Origin: Candidatus Zambryskibacteria bacterium RIFCSPLOWO2_01_FULL_47_14
GTDB taxonomy: Bacteria; Patescibacteria; Paceibacteria; UBA9973; Zambryskibacteraceae
Length of the DNA: 10,101 nt
NCBI GenBank assembly: GCA_001824005.1
Contig: MHWG01000007.1
Span: 47,676 to 57,776, forward strand
Direction: 5' to 3'
Within the stretch, counting starts at the first letter, position 1. Each line of letters begins with the position of its first letter. The translations under genes and the position numbers were made by a program. The notes beneath the pieces are model-generated. The model searched no databases. It saw only the letters and a list, made by a program, of their open reading frames with translations, and was not told the origin of the DNA. Below are positions 1-5,492 of this stretch, in pieces.

Positions 1-372
1 GGTGGGGTGGTTACCTCCGGTCTCGCCATTGTAGATACTATGAATAACATTAAGGCGAATGTTTCTACCGTGTGCGTCGGCCTCGCGGCTTCCATGGGCG
101 CGGTTATCCTTTCCGCTGGAACTAAGGGCAAGAGGTTTGCTCTTCCCAATGCAGAGGTAATGATTCATCAACCATCTGGCGGTGTTGAAGGTATGGCATC
201 CGATATTGAAATTAGCGCCAAGAGAATCATCCGCAACAGAGAAATGATCAATAAGATGCTGGCAAAAAATACCGGCCAGCCGCTATCTAAAATTGAAAAG
301 GATGTGGATCGGGACTTCTTCATGGATGCTGACGAAGCCAAGAAATACGGCATCATAGACAAAATTCTCTAG
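1..372 (+). CDS. clpP: ATP-dependent Clp protease proteolytic subunit, 3' part
   Basis: This is the C-terminal part of ClpP, the serine peptidase that forms a barrel of two heptameric rings and degrades proteins fed in by ClpX or ClpC. The reading frame is open from base 1, so the start lies left of the window; the visible part covers 123 codons of a roughly 200-residue family. The frame opens with the Gly-Gly that follows the family's SPG motif. The nucleophile is the Ser of AASMGA (codon 91-93), the His is in MIHQP (codon 166-168) and the Asp is in VDRDFFM (codon 313-315), so the catalytic triad is complete. The frame ends in three consecutive in-frame TAG codons (370-378). A hairpin at 409-439 may end the transcript. 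Family assignment is secure; which Clp ATPase it serves cannot be seen. Confidence 0.96.
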   Translation, partial: GGVVTSGLAIVDTMNNIKANVSTVCVGLAASMGAVILSAGTKGKRFALPNAEVMIHQPSGGVEGMASDIEISAKRIIRNREMINKMLAKNTGQPLSKIEKDVDRDFFMDADEAKKYGIIDKIL

Positions 373-408
373 TAGTAGTACACTTCGGTAGTTCACCTAA
401 TAAACATG

Positions 409-439
409 TCCCGTAGTGAGTTTTGCTCTACTACTGGGA
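409..439 (+). terminator. Terminator-like hairpin after clpP
   Basis: Bases 409-420 pair with 426-439 around the loop TTTTG. The segments are TCCC with GGGA, GTAGT with ACTAC and GAG with CTC, with single bulged T's at 429 and 435. The stem has 12 pairs but is followed by TTAAAT, not a clean T-tract, so termination may be weak. The rest of the 160-bp clpP-rny gap shows a perfect palindrome GAAACGTTTC at 447-456 and no convincing promoter. Confidence 0.4.
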
Positions 440-505
440 TTAAATCGAAACGTTTCCTGTTTATACCGCTTGACCGCTCTGACTGAATGACTGTGCTCCG
501 CCGTA

Positions 506-519
506 GCCTTGGCGAAGGC
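506..519 (+). repeat. Small GC-rich hairpin just before rny
   Basis: GCCTT (506-510) and AAGGC (515-519) form a perfect five-pair stem with loop GGCG, ending 13 bases before the rny start codon. The surrounding GC-rich stretch (about 496-530) reads like a dispersed small repeat I associate with CPR genomes; that is recollection, not something shown here. It could affect rny translation because the likely GGCGAGG ribosome-binding stretch begins inside it. Confidence 0.3.
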
Positions 520-532
520 GAGGCCTCCGACA

Positions 533-2062
533 ATGTCTTTAAAGTTAGCCCTTCTTTTAGCTTTGCTTGCCGCATCTGCCGGTATCGGCTTCGGCTATTT
601 GCTGCGCCTCCTGATCTCCTTGGGCAGGAAGGGTTCGATGGAACTCGACATCAAGCAGATGGAGCTCCGGAGCCGCGAAGAGGCCTCGAAGATTCTCGAG
701 GAGGCCGAAACTAGGGCTGAAGAACTTATCAATAAGAGCCAGACGGAGCTTAAAGAGCGCGAGACCCGTCTCAAGACGAACGAAGATCGTTTGATTAAGA
801 AAGAGGAGCTTCTGGACAAGCGCCAGAGTGACCTCGACCTAGAGATTGAGCGCGTGAAGAATAAGGCCACCGAAGTGCGCGCCCTGCGCGAGAAAATCGA
901 GAAGCTTGCCGAGGCCAAGACCGCCGAACTTTCGAAAATTTCCAATCTATCGCAGGCGGAAGCCAAGGAAGAACTTTTGAAAATTATTGAGCGCGATTTC
1001 GAAGAAGATTTCCTGGTGCGGATGAAGAAGCTCGAGAGCCAGAGTGCCGAGAAGATCGAGAAGCGGGCTAAGGAGATTCTCTCGACCGCCATCCAGCGCA
1101 TGGCCACATCCATCTCTGGCGAAGTGATGGCCACTTCCATTCCCCTGCCCTCAGATGATTTGAAAGGGAAAATTATCGGCAAAGAAGGCCGGAATATCAA
1201 AGCCTTTGAGAGAGTGACAGGCGTCGAGGTGATCGTCGATGACACGCCAAGCTCGATCACCCTCTCCTCTTTCGACCCAGTGCGCCGCGCAGTGGCGAAG
1301 CTCGCGCTCGAGAACTTGATCGCCGACGGGCGCATCCAGCCGGCTAGAATCGAGGAGTTCGTAGAAAGCGCGCAGGAAGAAGTCAATAAAATCATCAAGG
1401 AAAAGGGCGAAGAAGCCGCGCTTGAATGCGAAGTTTACAATCTTGATCCGAAACTGATCTCAATACTTGGTCGGCTCCACTTCCGCACGAGTTACAGTCA
1501 GAATGTGCTCGAACACTCTGTCGAGATGGCGCACCTTGCCGGCATGATCGCCGAAGAATTGGGGGCCAATGTCACCGTCGCAAAAACAGGAGCGCTTCTC
1601 CACGATATTGGCAAGGCGCTAGATCACGAAGTGGCGGGCACTCACGTCGAGATCGGCAGAAGGATTTTGCAGAAGTTCGGCGTGAGTGATGATATCATCA
1701 AAGCCATGCAAGCTCACCACGGTGAATATCCATATGAGACCATCGAGTCGGTCATAGTCCAGACAGCCGACGCTATCTCCGGTGGTCGGCCCGGGGCAAG
1801 GAGAGATAATTTGGAAAATTATCTGAAGAGACTTGAGGATTTGGAAAACATTGCCACCTCTTTCGATGGAGTGGAGAAGGCTTACGCCCTCCAGGCCGGC
1901 CGCGAGATACGGGTGTTCGTCACCCCGGAGAAGATAAGCGACCTCGAAGCCAAGAAAATGGCTCGCGATATCGCCTTAAGGATAGAAAAAGAGCTCAAAT
2001 ATCCAGGGGAAATCAAGGTGAATGTCATCCGGGAGGCCAGATCCATAGAGTTTGCTAGGTAA
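533..2062 (+). CDS. rny: Ribonuclease Y (mRNA decay endoribonuclease)
   Basis: RNase Y is a membrane-anchored endonuclease that starts mRNA turnover. The 509-residue product matches the usual length of about 510-520. Residues 4-26 form one hydrophobic helix that anchors the protein in the membrane. About residues 30-190 are a charged coiled coil rich in E, K and R. The KH RNA-binding domain follows, with its GKIIGKEGRN loop near residue 212. The HD hydrolase domain carries H328 (LEHSVEMA) and the metal-binding pair H357-D358 (LLHDIGKALDHE), so it should be active. I chose ATG 533 because it leaves the hydrophobic anchor close to the N-terminus and has a GGCGAGG stretch a few bases upstream. 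A TTG at 509 is possible but adds eight residues (MAKARPPT) and lies inside a hairpin. The gene lies between clpP and the HU gene, all on one strand. Assignment is very secure. Confidence 0.97.
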   Translation: MSLKLALLLALLAASAGIGFGYLLRLLISLGRKGSMELDIKQMELRSREEASKILEEAETRAEELINKSQTELKERETRLKTNEDRLIKKEELLDKRQSDLDLEIERVKNKATEVRALREKIEKLAEAKTAELSKISNLSQAEAKEELLKIIERDFEEDFLVRMKKLESQSAEKIEKRAKEILSTAIQRMATSISGEVMATSIPLPSDDLKGKIIGKEGRNIKAFERVTGVEVIVDDTPSSITLSSFDPVRRAVAKLALENLIADGRIQPARIEEFVESAQEEVNKIIKEKGEEAALECEVYNLDPKLISILGRLHFRTSYSQNVLEHSVEMAHLAGMIAEELGANVTVAKTGALLHDIGKALDHEVAGTHVEIGRRILQKFGVSDDIIKAMQAHHGEYPYETIESVIVQTADAISGGRPGARRDNLENYLKRLEDLENIATSFDGVEKAYALQAGREIRVFVTPEKISDLEAKKMARDIALRIEKELKYPGEIKVNVIREARSIEFAR

Positions 2063-2079
2063 TTTGGGAGGTATATAAT
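2052..2079 (+). promoter_or_regulatory. Promoter of the HU gene
   Basis: A perfect -10 TATAAT (2074-2079) lies 16 bases after TTGCTA (2052-2057, four of six matches to the -35 consensus). The -35 overlaps the end of rny. Transcription would start near 2086, about 30 bases before the HU ATG. TAGGTA (2056-2061) and TACCTA (2087-2092) form a six-base inverted repeat around the -10, which could be a weak operator or chance. Confidence 0.55.
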
Positions 2080-2116
2080 TAAGTAGTACCTAAATTAACA
2101 ATATTTAGCTAGAATT

Positions 2117-2392
2117 ATGAACAAAGTAGATATCGCAAATGCCGTTCACGCGAAAATCGGTGGCACCAAGGTCCAGGCAGAAGAGGTGGTGGACATCATC
2201 ATCGACTCCGTCGTCTCGACTTTGAAGAGAGGCGGCGAAGTTTCTATCGCCGGTCTCGGCATATTCTCCACCAAGACCCGCGCCGCAAGACAAGCGAGGA
2301 ATCCCCGCACCGGCGAATCCATCTCCGTACCCTCGATGCGCGTGCCGAAATTCCGCCCCGCCAAAGGCCTGAAGGAGGCGGTGAAGGAATAA
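2117..2392 (+). CDS. hup: HU-family DNA-binding protein
   Basis: This 91-residue protein is a bacterial HU/IHF-family histone-like protein, a dimer that bends and compacts DNA. The N-terminal half (MNKVDIANAVHAKIGG and on) is the helical dimerisation body. GLGIFSTKTRAARQARNPRTG is the start of the DNA-gripping beta arm, with the conserved Arg-Asn-Pro-x-Thr-Gly at its tip. The C-terminal VPKFRPAKGLKEAV closes the fold as in typical HU. Length is standard (about 90). The sequence resembles HU more than IHF, but a dedicated role cannot be told from one copy. It has its own promoter in the end of rny and no clear Shine-Dalgarno (GCTAGAATT before ATG). It converges with cca across a 60-base gap holding two hairpins. 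Confidence 0.95.
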   Translation: MNKVDIANAVHAKIGGTKVQAEEVVDIIIDSVVSTLKRGGEVSIAGLGIFSTKTRAARQARNPRTGESISVPSMRVPKFRPAKGLKEAVKE

Positions 2393-2403
2393 ACAGTCTA
2401 AGG

Positions 2404-2420
2404 TCGCAAATTGCGATTTT
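2404..2420 (+). terminator. Short hairpin plus T-run after the HU gene
   Basis: TCGCA (2404-2408) pairs with TGCGA (2412-2416) around loop AAT and is followed by TTTT. It is a small intrinsic-terminator shape 12 bases past the HU stop codon and probably acts with the larger hairpin next to it. Confidence 0.4.
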
Positions 2421-2454
2421 AAACTTGATATTCAAAGTTGGAATTTCAAGTTTT
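2421..2454. terminator. Two-way terminator between the HU gene and cca
   Basis: AAACTTGA (2421-2428) pairs with TCAAGTTT (2446-2453). After a T/T mismatch the stem continues as ATTC with GAAT, closing on loop AAAGTTG (2434-2440). The + strand continues into TTTTATTTC. Read on -, the stem runs into TTTAAAAT. The stop codon of cca (2453-2455) sits at its edge, so it could end both convergent transcripts. Confidence 0.55.
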
Positions 2455-3952
2455 ATTTCACCCCGTATTCTCCCCTGATTTTTTCGATTTCCTTTTCTTC
2501 TTCGCCGAGGTTTTGCTTCTTGGCTTCCCTGCCTTGCTTTTCTAGCTCTGATTTTGACAGATGAAACAGCTCTTTCACTCTCTTCTCCAAATATTCTTTA
2601 GTATTTAACTTCGGATCGTTTAAAACTTCTGAAAGCAGGATCTCTAAGATTAAGCCAACATATGGACCTGGCCCCGTTTCAGTTAAACTCATGATATCTT
2701 TTCCGTTTATCATGAGTTGTCTAACCGAAATGGGGTCTCTCATCACTTCCTCGATCATAGACTGATACTTTCTTAATCTATAAGGCTTCTCCTTGGGTCT
2801 CCCTGTGCCGATACGGTCGGCGGCGCGCACGTTCATCAGGTCCCAGATAAGTTCCGGAGTGACGTTACGCACCATTCTTCGTACCGCAGAGAGCGTAATC
2901 TCCTCCGTATCGGAGAAGAACATGTGCCAGCGCACGAGTTTGTAAACTTTTTCAACAATTTCTTTCGGGAATTTGAGATTCTCAAGAACTTTTCTTGTGA
3001 TTCTTGCGCCGACGACCTCATGTCCATAGAAAGTTGCTACGCCATTCTTGAAATCTTTGGTATGCGGCTTGGCAATGTCGTGGAAGAGGGCTGCCAACCG
3101 CACGTGGAGAGGAAAATTTTTGGCCGCGGCGTGGTTGAGAGAGCGCACAAGGTGTTCCCAGACGGTGTAGGCGTGCGCTTTGTTCTGCTCGACGCCTATC
3201 CCCTTCTCGAATTCATCCGAAATGAATTTGAGGATACCAACGCGCGCGGCTATCTCAAGCGCAACACCCGGCTCGGGAGACATAATAATTTTCACAAACT
3301 CATCACGGATCCTTTCTTTGGAAATTTTCTCGAGTTTGCTTGCGCACATCTTCATCGCCGACATGGTCTCTGCTTCTATGGCGAAGCCGAGTTCGGCCGA
3401 GAGGCGCAAAGCGCGGAAAATTCTTAAGGCGTCTTCACCGAAGCGCTCTTCCGGCTTTCCTACCGTGCGAATTATTTTTTCCCCGATGTCTGTTTGTCCC
3501 CCGAATGGATCAATCAAGACCTCATCCCTTTCCCCTCTCCTAGTTCCAGGAGAGGGGTGTCTCGCAGAGACGGGGTGAGGTGAGTTAAGTTCGAGCGCAA
3601 TGGCATTCATTGTGAAATCACGCCGGGCCAAATCCTCCTCAATATTTTTCGCCCAAGTTACTTCATCGGGATGTCTAGCATCGGAATAGTCGGACTCGAG
3701 GCGGTAAGGAGTAACCTCAATTACTCCCATTTCTGTTTTTACTCCAACTGTTCCAAAATCATTTTCATAAAATGAATCAGGAAAAACTTTCTGAATCTCT
3801 TCTGGTGTAGCAACAGTTGTAATGTCCCAGTCTTTTGGTTCCTTCCTCAACACCAAGTCTCTCACACATCCGCCTACGAGAAAGTTCTCGAAGCCGGCTT
3901 TCGAGAGTTTTTCGGAAACTTCTTTGATCTCCTGTGGAATCTTGTAGTTCAC
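2453..3952 (-). CDS. cca: CCA-adding tRNA nucleotidyltransferase with HD domain
   Basis: This enzyme adds or repairs the 3' CCA of tRNAs using CTP and ATP. Counting from GTG 3952, the 499-residue product shows the nucleotidyltransferase head LVGGCVRD (residues 25-32), the metal-binding pair D41-x-D43, the RRDFTMNA motif (110-117), the DPFGG motif (148-152) and the ERFGEDALRIFRALR neck motif (near 169-183). An HD domain follows, with H267 and H291-D292 (LFHDIAKPH). HD domains in this family often carry phosphohydrolase activity on tRNA ends. Residues about 124-145 are a Pro/Arg-rich insertion coded by a palindromic element, between two conserved motifs where relatives have only a short turn. 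The start is GTG: an in-frame ATG at 3991 lies inside the tRNA-Arg gene, while GTG leaves a normal-length lead of about 24 residues before LVGG. No Shine-Dalgarno is seen. Family secure, start probable. Confidence 0.94.
   Translation of the reverse strand: MNYKIPQEIKEVSEKLSKAGFENFLVGGCVRDLVLRKEPKDWDITTVATPEEIQKVFPDSFYENDFGTVGVKTEMGVIEVTPYRLESDYSDARHPDEVTWAKNIEEDLARRDFTMNAIALELNSPHPVSARHPSPGTRRGERDEVLIDPFGGQTDIGEKIIRTVGKPEERFGEDALRIFRALRLSAELGFAIEAETMSAMKMCASKLEKISKERIRDEFVKIIMSPEPGVALEIAARVGILKFISDEFEKGIGVEQNKAHAYTVWEHLVRSLNHAAAKNFPLHVRLAALFHDIAKPHTKDFKNGVATFYGHEVVGARITRKVLENLKFPKEIVEKVYKLVRWHMFFSDTEEITLSAVRRMVRNVTPELIWDLMNVRAADRIGTGRPKEKPYRLRKYQSMIEEVMRDPISVRQLMINGKDIMSLTETGPGPYVGLILEILLSEVLNDPKLNTKEYLEKRVKELFHLSKSELEKQGREAKKQNLGEEEKEIEKIRGEYGVK
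3519..3581 (-). repeat. 63-nt palindromic element inserted in frame in cca
   Basis: Ten-base arms ACCTCATCCC (3519-3528) and GGGGTGAGGT (3572-3581) pair with one G-T wobble. Inside are a perfect 10-pair hairpin, CCCCTCTCCT (3532-3541) with AGGAGAGGGG (3548-3557), and a 5-pair hairpin, GTCTC (3559-3563) with GAGAC (3567-3571). The outcome is a three-way-junction shape. Its 63 nt equal 21 codons, so the cca frame is kept. It resembles REP-like or Rickettsia-type palindromic elements that insert into genes. Whether it is repeated elsewhere in this genome cannot be seen from one copy. Confidence 0.75.
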
Positions 3953-3964
3953 GAAATTTTGTAG

Positions 3965-4037
3965 TGCGCCCGGCAGGACTCGAACCTGCAACCCTCTGTT
4001 CCGAAGACAGATACTCTATCCTTTGAGCTACGGGCGC
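3965..4037 (-). tRNA. tRNA-Arg(UCG)
   Basis: The cloverleaf is complete. The acceptor stem GCGCCCG/CGGGCGC has seven perfect pairs and the anticodon stem TCTGT/ACAGA is also perfect. The anticodon loop CTTCGGA gives UCG, reading CGA. The T-arm is GCAGG-TTCGAGT-CCTGC and the discriminator is A (3965). The next bases are CTAC, so CCA is not encoded. The cca start codon follows 12 bases downstream on the same strand. Confidence 0.95.
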
Positions 4038-4101
4038 TTGGTTAATTATCCTACAACAAAACTCGATTTTTTTCTTAGTTTCCGCTATTATTTCAACATT
4101 C
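4038..4101. promoter_or_regulatory. Divergent tRNA promoter region
   Basis: This 64-bp AT-rich gap separates tRNA-Arg (-) from the tRNA array (+). On + a -10-like TATTAT (4086-4091) lies 10 bases before tRNA-Gly. On - a -10-like GATAAT (4050-4045) lies 7 bases before tRNA-Arg. Neither has a good -35, so the exact promoters are inferred from spacing. Confidence 0.45.
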
Positions 4102-4175
4102 GCGGCCATGGTTTAGTGGTAGAACGCGTCCTTGCCAAGGACGAGACGGGAGTTCGATTCTCCCTAGCCGCACCA
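4102..4175 (+). tRNA. tRNA-Gly(GCC), CCA encoded
   Basis: The acceptor GCGGCCA/TAGCCGC has one C-A mismatch (positions 6-67). The anticodon stem is CGTCC/GGACG with loop TTGCCAA, giving anticodon GCC. The T-arm is GGGAG-TTCGATT-CTCCC. Discriminator A is at 4172 and an encoded CCA at 4173-4175, the only one among the six tRNAs here. A73 is unusual, since bacterial tRNA-Gly normally has U73. It is first in a five-tRNA array. Confidence 0.95.
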
Positions 4176-4190
4176 GGTGGCGTTCAGAGC

Positions 4191-4261
4191 CGGGGTGTAG
4201 TACAGCAGTAGTATACACGCTTCGGGTGCGTGAGACCCGAGTGCGATTCTCGGCACCCCGA
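4191..4261 (+). tRNA. tRNA-Pro(CGG) with altered elbow
   Basis: The acceptor CGGGGTG/CACCCCG is perfect, with the proline-typical C1-G72 and A73. The anticodon stem CACGC/GCGTG has loop TTCGGGT, giving CGG. The D-loop reads AGCAGTA where its neighbours have AGTGGTA, so G18 is A. The T-loop reads TGCGATT in place of TTCGATT, so U55 is G. Both partners of the usual G18-pseudouridine55 tertiary pair are therefore changed. CCA is not encoded (next bases CTC). Confidence 0.92.
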
Positions 4262-4311
4262 CTCTGGGCATCACTGCGGGAATGTGCGAGTATTTTCTTG
4301 GTTTCTCACTA

Positions 4312-4382
4312 CGGGGCGTAGTACAGTGGTAGTATACTCGCTTTGGGAGCGAGAGATCCGAGTTCGATTCTCGGCGCCCCGA
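4312..4382 (+). tRNA. tRNA-Pro(UGG)
   Basis: The acceptor CGGGGCG/CGCCCCG is perfect. The anticodon stem CTCGC/GCGAG has loop TTTGGGA, giving UGG, the main proline reader. D-loop AGTGGTA and T-loop TTCGATT are canonical. Discriminator is A and CCA is not encoded (next bases CAC). A 50-base spacer without visible features separates it from tRNA-Pro(CGG). Confidence 0.95.
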
Positions 4383-4399
4383 CACATAAGACACATAAA

Positions 4400-4470
4400 C
4401 GGAGTATAGTATAGTGGCAGTATACATCCATGGGGTGGATGCGGCGGCGGTTCAATTCCGCCTGCTCCGA
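4400..4470 (+). tRNA. tRNA-Pro(GGG)
   Basis: The acceptor CGGAGTA/TGCTCCG has one T-G wobble. The anticodon stem CATCC/GGATG has loop ATGGGGT, giving GGG. D-loop AGTGGCA and T-loop TTCAATT keep the conserved elbow bases. Discriminator is A and CCA is not encoded (next bases CAA). With CGG and UGG it completes the three proline anticodons within 280 bp. Confidence 0.94.
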
Positions 4471-4481
4471 CAAGAATTAAA

Positions 4482-4552
4482 GCGGGATTAGTTTAGTGGT
4501 AAAACAACAGTTTTCCAAACTGTGGTCGCCAGTTCGATTCTGGCATCCCGCA
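4482..4552 (+). tRNA. tRNA-Gly(UCC)
   Basis: The acceptor GCGGGAT/ATCCCGC is perfect. The anticodon stem ACAGT/ACTGT has loop TTTCCAA, giving UCC. The T-arm is GCCAG-TTCGATT-CTGGC. The discriminator is A, again not the bacterial U73, and CCA is not encoded (next bases CTA). Its last base touches the stop codon of the convergent yraN, leaving no room for a terminator between them. Confidence 0.95.
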
Positions 4553-4966
4553 CTAGATTACAATATTCTCAATCATCTCCACCCTAGCCTTGCGGGTCAC
4601 CATGTCTATTTTTACCGTGATAAGGTCAAGTTGCCAATCTCCCTCATGTTTCTTATGTAACAAATAGGTCTGAATTACTCTCCCTAGGCGCTTTAGCTTC
4701 CAAGGATGCATATTCTCCTCTGGCCTCAGCTCATTTACAAAGGTGTCACCTTTGTATGATGTTACATGAGAAACGCTTTTTACCTCTACAAAGTGGATAA
4801 TGTCGCCCTTTTTGGCCACAATATCAATTTCACCCCATTTCTTAAGATAGTTTCGTTCTATAACTTCAAACCCATGTTTCCCGAGAAACTCACAGGCGAT
4901 ATTTTCGCCTATATCGCCCACTTTGCGCTTTGCAGTCCTCTTATCTTTATCTGTATTGTTAATCAT
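4553..4966 (-). CDS. yraN: YraN/UPF0102 family nuclease-fold protein
   Basis: This 137-residue protein belongs to the UPF0102 (YraN) family, small proteins with the restriction-endonuclease/Holliday-resolvase-like fold; the cellular role is not settled. Visible family signatures are GDIGENIACEFL with E21, the NYLKKWGEIDIV core with E46 and D48, and FVEVKS with E61 and K63, together the PD-(D/E)xK-type active-site pattern. A basic tail region (KLKRLGR) and a QLDLITV strand follow as in relatives. The N-terminal Asn/Asp/Lys stretch is not conserved, so the start could differ by some residues; ATG 4966 is the only ATG near the right place. It has no Shine-Dalgarno. A 16-bp palindrome lies just upstream. 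It converges with tRNA-Gly(UCC) with no spacer. Confidence 0.88.
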   Translation of the reverse strand: MINNTDKDKRTAKRKVGDIGENIACEFLGKHGFEVIERNYLKKWGEIDIVAKKGDIIHFVEVKSVSHVTSYKGDTFVNELRPEENMHPWKLKRLGRVIQTYLLHKKHEGDWQLDLITVKIDMVTRKARVEMIENIVI

Positions 4967-4971
4967 GAAAC

Positions 4972-4987
4972 TGTTTCATATGAAACA
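4972..4987. promoter_or_regulatory. Perfect 16-bp palindrome at the yraN start (operator candidate)
   Basis: TGTTTCATATGAAACA is a perfect dyad five bases upstream of the yraN start codon. A third half-site ATGAAAC (4965-4971) overlaps that start codon, giving three half-sites in 22 bases. This looks like the site of a dimeric repressor; no regulator gene is visible in the window. Confidence 0.4.
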
Positions 4988-5073
4988 TAGAAATCAATAT
5001 CTGGCTTAAATTAGGGACATTTTAAGGGACTACTACTCAATATTATGTCTTTTAGTACACATATTCCACATCT

Positions 5074-5082
5074 TTATCCACA
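5074..5082 (+). promoter_or_regulatory. DnaA-box sequence
   Basis: TTATCCACA matches the DnaA box consensus exactly. A weaker relative, TATTCCACA, lies at 5062-5070, and TTATCCCCA (8 of 9) on - at 5512-5504. A nine-base match can arise by chance, and no dnaA or dnaN gene is nearby, so origin function is not claimed. Confidence 0.3.
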
Positions 5083-5170
5083 GTCTGTGAAATTCCTTGT
5101 GAAATAAAGCCTCGGTTGAGCAATTTTATAAAAAGGACACCCCTCAACTCGCTACGCTCGCTCGGGGTAA

Positions 5171-5205
5171 ACAAAAAGCCGCTGCAAGGCTTGTGCAACG
5201 GCTTT
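5171..5205 (-). terminator. Intrinsic terminator on the minus strand
   Basis: Read on -, AAAGCCG (5205-5199) pairs with CGGCTTT (5181-5175). After one mismatch TGCA pairs with TGCA around a seven-base loop. The stem is followed by TTTGTTT, the classic stem-plus-U-tract. It points away from xth, 310 bases past the xth stop codon, and ends transcription before yraN. Confidence 0.7.
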
Positions 5206-5458
5206 GCCGCCTTATCTATGTTTGAGACTTGGCGAACCAACTAAGAGTACGACCTCGCTAGACACTAGAGAAGGATAACCCAGTAACTAAGAGGGAGACG
5301 AAACGGCAAGATCTAAAAAAATGAAGGTTGAGGATCCGTCGTATGCCTCTGGTCTCTTGGAAACCAGAATAACTTCCCGAAAAATCGCACGTGCGAAAAG
5401 AACGGAAAGAGCTAGGCGTCGGGCAAATTGCCAGATGGGCAAAAATCGCCGCGCGTCT
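5171..5458 (-). ncRNA. Candidate small RNA of about 290 nt
   Basis: A - strand promoter candidate (start near 5458) and a clear - strand terminator (5171-5205) bound this stretch. It contains hairpins such as TCTGGT/ACCAGA (5367-5362 with 5352-5347) and the UUCG-type tetraloop stem TTGG-TTCG-CCAA (5240-5229). I looked for hallmarks of tmRNA, RNase P RNA, SRP RNA and 6S RNA and did not find them. Alternatively it is only a long 3' untranslated region of xth. This is inference from signals, not a recognised RNA family. Confidence 0.3.
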
Positions 5459-5464
5459 GCAAAC

Positions 5465-5492
5465 ACTATAATCCCTAAGAGACAAAATTCAA
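5465..5492 (-). promoter_or_regulatory. Minus-strand promoter candidate
   Basis: On -, TTGAAT (5492-5487, four of six) and TATAGT (5470-5465, five of six) are spaced by 16 bases. The pair lies just downstream of xth and points toward the terminator at 5171-5205. Confidence 0.35.

Noticed and set aside
509..532. Upstream TTG start for rny
   Set aside because: The extra eight residues precede the membrane helix, have no family support, and the TTG lies in a hairpin.
595..1398. A 267-codon frame on - opposite rny
   Set aside because: Its Ser/Arg-rich wording is the mirror of the Glu/Leu-rich coiled-coil codons of rny, a typical shadow frame.
3953..3991. Upstream extension of cca to ATG 3991
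   Set aside because: That ATG and the following codons lie inside the tRNA-Arg gene; GTG 3952 gives a normal N-terminus.
5052..5240. A 62-codon - strand frame starting at 5240
   Set aside because: It reads straight through the strong minus-strand terminator and a hairpin stretch and has no family resemblance; almost surely noncoding.
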